From: Streptococcus suis
GTDB taxonomy: Bacteria > Bacillota > Bacilli > Lactobacillales > Streptococcaceae
DNA length: 50,975 bases
Assembly (NCBI RefSeq): GCF_019794555.1
Contig: NZ_JAIMEP010000015.1
Span: forward strand, 1-50,975
Direction of reading: 5' to 3'
The position numbers and the translations under genes are program-made. Below, in pieces: positions 47,703 through 50,975 of the stretch. The first letter of the stretch is position 1, and the number at the start of each line of letters is the position of its first letter. The notes under the pieces were generated by a model. The model ran no database searches. It was not told where the DNA came from and was given only the letters and a program-made list of their open reading frames with translations.

Positions 47703-48377
47703 ATGAATTATTCACAGCAATTTCGACAAGGGAATGTAGTCATTCCTGCAGCTCTTTTATTACACTACAAAGAATTATTTTCATCAGCAGATGATTTTCT
47801 CATCTGGCAGTTTTTCTTTTATCAAAATACCTCACATTTGGAATCTTTAGCCCCTAGTGAAGTTGCTCAGGCCACAGGAAAAACAGTGGCACAAGTCAAT
47901 CAAGCAATTGAAAACCTGCAAGAAGCTGGGCTATTAGAATTTAAAACGATCAGTATCGCAGGAGAAATCGAAATGATTTTTGATGCACTACCTGCACTCG
48001 AGAAACTAGATGTGCTATTAGAACCAAAACAAGCTGTTGAAATAGTTCGGACTGAAAATGATTTGAAAACCTTGGTTGGAGATTTTGAAAGGGAGTTGGG
48101 TCGATTCCTATCCCCATTTGAAATTGAAGATTTACAAAAGACGGTTGAAGATGATAAAACTTCTGTTGACTTGGTTCGAGCTGCTTTGAAAGAAGCTGTT
48201 TTTAACAACAAAACCAATTGGAAATATATCCAGGCTATTTTGCGAAACTGGCGACGTGAAGGAATAACCACAGTGGCACAGGTTGAAGCTAAAAATATAG
48301 AAAGAGACATCCAGAATCCTAAGAATGTAACTGTCTCCAGTGATTTTCTTGATGCAATGAACCTCTGGAAAGAGTAA
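47703..48377 (+). CDS. dnaD: DnaD-domain replication protein
   Basis: This 224-residue protein has an N-terminal winged-helix DDBH1 region (about 1-95, VVIPAALLLHYKELFSSADD, then APSEVAQATGKTVAQVNQAI). The C-terminal DDBH2 domain is GRFLSPFEIEDLQKTVEDDK, with the diagnostic tail NWKYIQAILRNWRREGI near residue 178. DnaD works in primosome assembly with DnaB and DnaI at initiation and restart. It is close behind metA (9 bases) and directly before trmK. Confidence 0.93.
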   Translation: MNYSQQFRQGNVVIPAALLLHYKELFSSADDFLIWQFFFYQNTSHLESLAPSEVAQATGKTVAQVNQAIENLQEAGLLEFKTISIAGEIEMIFDALPALEKLDVLLEPKQAVEIVRTENDLKTLVGDFERELGRFLSPFEIEDLQKTVEDDKTSVDLVRAALKEAVFNNKTNWKYIQAILRNWRREGITTVAQVEAKNIERDIQNPKNVTVSSDFLDAMNLWKE

Positions 48378-48378
48378 T

Positions 48379-49062
48379 ATGGAAACAAAATTGTCAAAAA
48401 GACTGGAAACAGTCGCAGATTTTGTGCCACAAGGGGCACGATTAGTTGATGTAGGGAGTGACCATGCTTATCTCCCTCTTTTTTTGGTAGAGCAGAAGCG
48501 CATTGATTTTGCCATTGCTGGCGAGGTCGTTCAAGGTCCCTACCAGTCAGCGCTCCAGAATGTCGAGCTGGCAGGTCAATCTGATGTGATTCAGGTACGA
48601 CTGGCTAATGGACTTGCTGCCGTAGAAGAACAAGACCAGATTTCAGCGGTGACAATAGCTGGTATGGGAGGGCGTTTAATTGCCGATATTTTAGAAGCTG
48701 GAAAAGAAAAGTTGGGTTCGGTTGAACGGCTCATTTTACAACCGAACAATCGAGAAGATGATGTTCGGAATTGGTTGGTTCAGAATCAATTTAAGCTCAT
48801 CGCTGAGGAGATTGTAGAAGAGAACGATAAGATTTATGAGATTCTGGTAGCAGAAAAAGGTTCAATGGACTTGACAGCTACTCAATTGCGCTTTGGTCCT
48901 TTCTTATCAACCAAACATTCCCCTGCTTTTCAGAAAAAGTGGCTTAAGGAGTTGGATAAGCTGAGTTTAGCTTTTGAACAAGTACCTTTTGAACGCCAAG
49001 GTGATCGCTCCGCTATTTCCCAAAAAATGGATCAAATAAAGGAGGTTCTTCATGTTAGCTAA
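48379..49062 (+). CDS. trmK: tRNA (adenine22-N1)-methyltransferase
   Basis: This 227-residue Rossmann-type SAM methyltransferase has [20 protein letters not shown] (about 19-38) as the SAM site, [16 protein letters not shown], and [17 protein letters not shown] carrying the NPPY-like catalytic segment of the family. The product methylates A22 in tRNAs such as tRNA-Ser. Its stop is one base past dnaD's stop in spacing terms, and its end overlaps the Nif3-like gene by 11 bases. Confidence 0.93.
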   Translation: METKLSKRLETVADFVPQGARLVDVGSDHAYLPLFLVEQKRIDFAIAGEVVQGPYQSALQNVELAGQSDVIQVRLANGLAAVEEQDQISAVTIAGMGGRLIADILEAGKEKLGSVERLILQPNNREDDVRNWLVQNQFKLIAEEIVEENDKIYEILVAEKGSMDLTATQLRFGPFLSTKHSPAFQKKWLKELDKLSLAFEQVPFERQGDRSAISQKMDQIKEVLHVS

Positions 49063-49846
49063 GCACGTCATTGAGCGTTACCAATCCTTTTGTCCGCCAT
49101 CTTTGGCCATGGAGGGTGACGTAACTGGTTTGCAGATTGGAACATTGAACAAGGAAATCCAGCGAGTAATGGTCACCTTGGATATCCGTGAGACGACTGT
49201 GGCAGAGGCTATCGATAAACAGATAGACCTGATTATCGTCAAGCATGCTCCAATTTTTCGACCAATAAAGGATTTAGTGGCTGACAATCCACAGACCAAG
49301 ATGTATCTGGACTTGATTAAACATGATATTGCGGTCTATGTTAGCCACACTGATATTGATGTAGTGAATGGTGGGCTTAACGATTGGTTTTGCGAGTTGT
49401 TAGGTATCCATGATACAACCTATTTACTGGAGACATCAGAGGGTCAAGGGATTGGTCGTGTTGGAACAATAGCAGAGCAGACACTAGAAGAATTGGCCTT
49501 GAAAGTAAAATCTGTCTTTGGTCTTGATGCTGTACGTCTAGTGACTTATGGCCATCAGGCACAACAATATGTCAGTCGAGTTGCAATCTGTGGTGGGAGC
49601 GGAGGCTCTTATTATCAGACAGCTCTTGATAAGGGTGCTGAGGTCTACATCACCGGTGATATCTACTACCACACAGGTCAAGACATGTTAACAAAAGGGT
49701 TGCTGGCTATTGATCCAGGGCATCATATCGAAGCCTTATTTATCAAGCGAGTTGCTGATTTATTGGAAACTTGGAAAAAGGAAGAAGGTTGGGAAGTGGA
49801 TATCTTTGCATCGACAGTGTCGACCAATCCATTCAGACATTTGTAA
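49052..49846 (+). CDS. Nif3-like dinuclear metal centre protein
   Basis: This 264-residue protein belongs to the Nif3/YqfO/DUF34 family, which forms toroidal hexamers with two metals per subunit. Ligand-like segments are [35 protein letters not shown] and, at the end, [13 protein letters not shown] and [10 protein letters not shown]. Many homologues, though not this one, carry an inserted PII-like domain; 264 residues is the short form. It is always next to trmK in Firmicutes, suggesting a tRNA or GTP cyclohydrolase-related role that is not settled. Confidence 0.92.
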   Translation: MLAKHVIERYQSFCPPSLAMEGDVTGLQIGTLNKEIQRVMVTLDIRETTVAEAIDKQIDLIIVKHAPIFRPIKDLVADNPQTKMYLDLIKHDIAVYVSHTDIDVVNGGLNDWFCELLGIHDTTYLLETSEGQGIGRVGTIAEQTLEELALKVKSVFGLDAVRLVTYGHQAQQYVSRVAICGGSGGSYYQTALDKGAEVYITGDIYYHTGQDMLTKGLLAIDPGHHIEALFIKRVADLLETWKKEEGWEVDIFASTVSTNPFRHL

Positions 49847-49994
49847 TCAGTGTCCTGACATTGGCTCATATCCAAAATAGACAGCCAAGCTACGTTTTTA
49901 CGTGGCTTTTTTTGAAAAAAGCTTGTGTTTTTTTGAAAATTAGGGTATCCTAATTATTGTAATATGTTAGGTTAATTTAGAATGGAATTTAATT

Positions 49995-50819
49995 ATGAAT
50001 TGGTTTACACACCAGCCTGTGGTTCTACAGGCTCTCTTGGCAGGTTTATTTACTTGGTTTTGCACCATTGTCGGCTCTGCTGTTGTCTTTTTCTTTAGAA
50101 CGGTCAGTCGGCGCTTGTTGGATACCATGCTAGGCTTTGCAGCAGGTGTTATGATTGCTGCCTCATTTTGGTCTTTGCTTGCTCCCTCAATTAGTTATGC
50201 CGAGCAGTCTTATGGCAATCTCGCATGGATTCCTGCAGCAGTTGGATTTGCAGCAGGTGGAATCTTTTTACGTTTGATTGACGCAGGTGTTCCACATTTG
50301 CATTTAGGTAATGACAAAGAGGAAGCTGAGGGTGGAGATGAGCGTGAGCGGAAAAAATTATCAAAGACTGCCCTCTTATTTTTGGCCATTACCATTCACA
50401 ATATCCCAGAAGGCTTAGCAGTTGGTGTCACTTTTGGTGCCCTCGCAGCTAATAATAGCTCAGCAGCATTTATTGGAGCTTTGGGATTGGCTCTTGGTAT
50501 TGGTATACAAAATATTCCGGAGGGAGCAGCTTTGGCTATTCCGATTCGTACAGACGGTGCATCTCGTTGGAAGGCCTTTTATTGGGGTTCAATGTCTGCT
50601 ATTGTTGAACCAATCGCAGCTGTACTTGGCGCCTTTGCAGTTACCTTTATGACCCCTATTTTACCTTACGCCCTTTCCTTTGCAGCCGGTGCAATGATCT
50701 TCGTTGTCGTAGAGGAGCTTATTCCAGAATCGCAGACAAATGGCAATACGGATATTGCTACTCTAGGACTCATGGCTGGATTTATTATCATGATGATTTT
50801 AGATGTTGCGTTGGGGTGA
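49995..50819 (+). CDS. ZIP-family divalent metal transporter
   Basis: This 274-residue protein has eight membrane segments and belongs to the GufA/ZupT-like branch of the ZIP family. Metal-pathway motifs are IHNIPEGLAVGVTFGAL in TM4 and IQNIPEGAALAIPIR in TM5, and a charged His-containing loop (HLHLGNDKEEAEGGDERE) lies between TM3 and TM4. It imports zinc or a related metal. It is monocistronic, with an AT-rich promoter region (TAATATGTTAG near 49960). Confidence 0.93.
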   Translation: MNWFTHQPVVLQALLAGLFTWFCTIVGSAVVFFFRTVSRRLLDTMLGFAAGVMIAASFWSLLAPSISYAEQSYGNLAWIPAAVGFAAGGIFLRLIDAGVPHLHLGNDKEEAEGGDERERKKLSKTALLFLAITIHNIPEGLAVGVTFGALAANNSSAAFIGALGLALGIGIQNIPEGAALAIPIRTDGASRWKAFYWGSMSAIVEPIAAVLGAFAVTFMTPILPYALSFAAGAMIFVVVEELIPESQTNGNTDIATLGLMAGFIIMMILDVALG

Positions 50820-50898
50820 ATAAAATATATTTGAGAAGAGTCTGGCTATCAGGCTTTGTTAGTGTAAAATAATTCTCGGAAAAACGTTTACAGGTTTT

Positions 50899-50975
50899 CA
50901 AAACAAAAAAAGTCCTATATCCTAGGAAATGCGTAAATAACCTAGAAGGATATAGAACCTATGACTATTGTAACA
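50899..50975 (+). other. hairpin and start of an unidentified gene at the window end
   Basis: CTATATCCT (50922-50930) pairs with AGGATATAG just before a possible ATG at 50961 (MTIVT...), which runs off the window. A stem that masks the translation start is common at the left end of insertion sequences, so this may be another IS. Only five codons are visible, and I cannot identify it. Confidence 0.3.

Noticed and set aside
47900..48439. 179-codon open frame on the minus strand
   Set aside because: It is antisense to dnaD and the start of trmK, both with clear domains; low-complexity Ser-rich translation.

Overview
The window looks like chromosomal sequence from a low-GC streptococcus, most likely Streptococcus suis. 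The reasons are the streptococcal gene set (a GlpO-type glycerophosphate oxidase with glpK and glpF, water-forming NADH oxidase, an asd-type small RNA, a DUF5052-like lipoprotein), the gene order miaA-hflX-hyp-rnz-SDR and recJ-apt-metA-dnaD-trmK-nif3, and dispersed repeats related to the pneumococcal RUP element. This is recognition from memory; no search was run.

Layout. 1-1.5 kb: an IS1182-type transposase cut by the window edge. 1.55-10.7 kb: a PrsW-type membrane protease, a RclA/Har-like flavoprotein, a membrane-anchored amidase, a lipoprotein, GNAT and AlkD-like genes, a DUF1905 gene, then asd and dapA with the small asd RNA in front. dapA is followed by about 520 bp of palindromic repeats. 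10.7-17.9 kb: an unusual Nox-like flavoprotein overlapping a Mga-like regulator, then the glycerol operon glpK-glpO-glpF with a CcpA-like site. 18-23.4 kb: an MhqO/MhqD-like pair, pepF, a free-standing ATP-cone protein and nox. 23.6-29.3 kb: pcrA, then a TPP riboswitch and a thiamine salvage operon (HAD phosphatase, thiD, thiM, thiE).

29.6-35.6 kb: a YjjG-like nucleotidase, a CPBP membrane protein, a RUP-like repeat, a complete IS3-family element with -1 frameshift signal and 3-bp target duplication, a MetE-like protein and an MFS exporter. 35.6-40.3 kb: a DUF3042 gene and a tightly overlapping housekeeping operon (miaA, hflX, hypothetical, rnz, SDR). 40.6-50.8 kb: cls, two RUP-like repeats back to back, recJ, a membrane-anchored hypothetical, apt, metA (residue 111 is Glu, predicting acetyl-CoA use), dnaD, trmK, a Nif3-like gene and a ZIP metal transporter. 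At the very end a hairpin precedes the start of another gene.

Functional threads: oxygen and peroxide handling (GlpO makes H2O2, Nox consumes O2, Har-like and Mhq-like proteins would detoxify oxidants and quinones), amino-acid synthesis (asd/dapA; metA and a MetE-like gene, both with MtaR-like upstream palindromes) and thiamine salvage. The most unusual material is noncoding: a family of palindromes with constant cores and variable but self-complementary arms, and RUP-like miniature elements sitting exactly on gene ends and leaders. I found no tRNA, rRNA, CRISPR, prophage or defence system.
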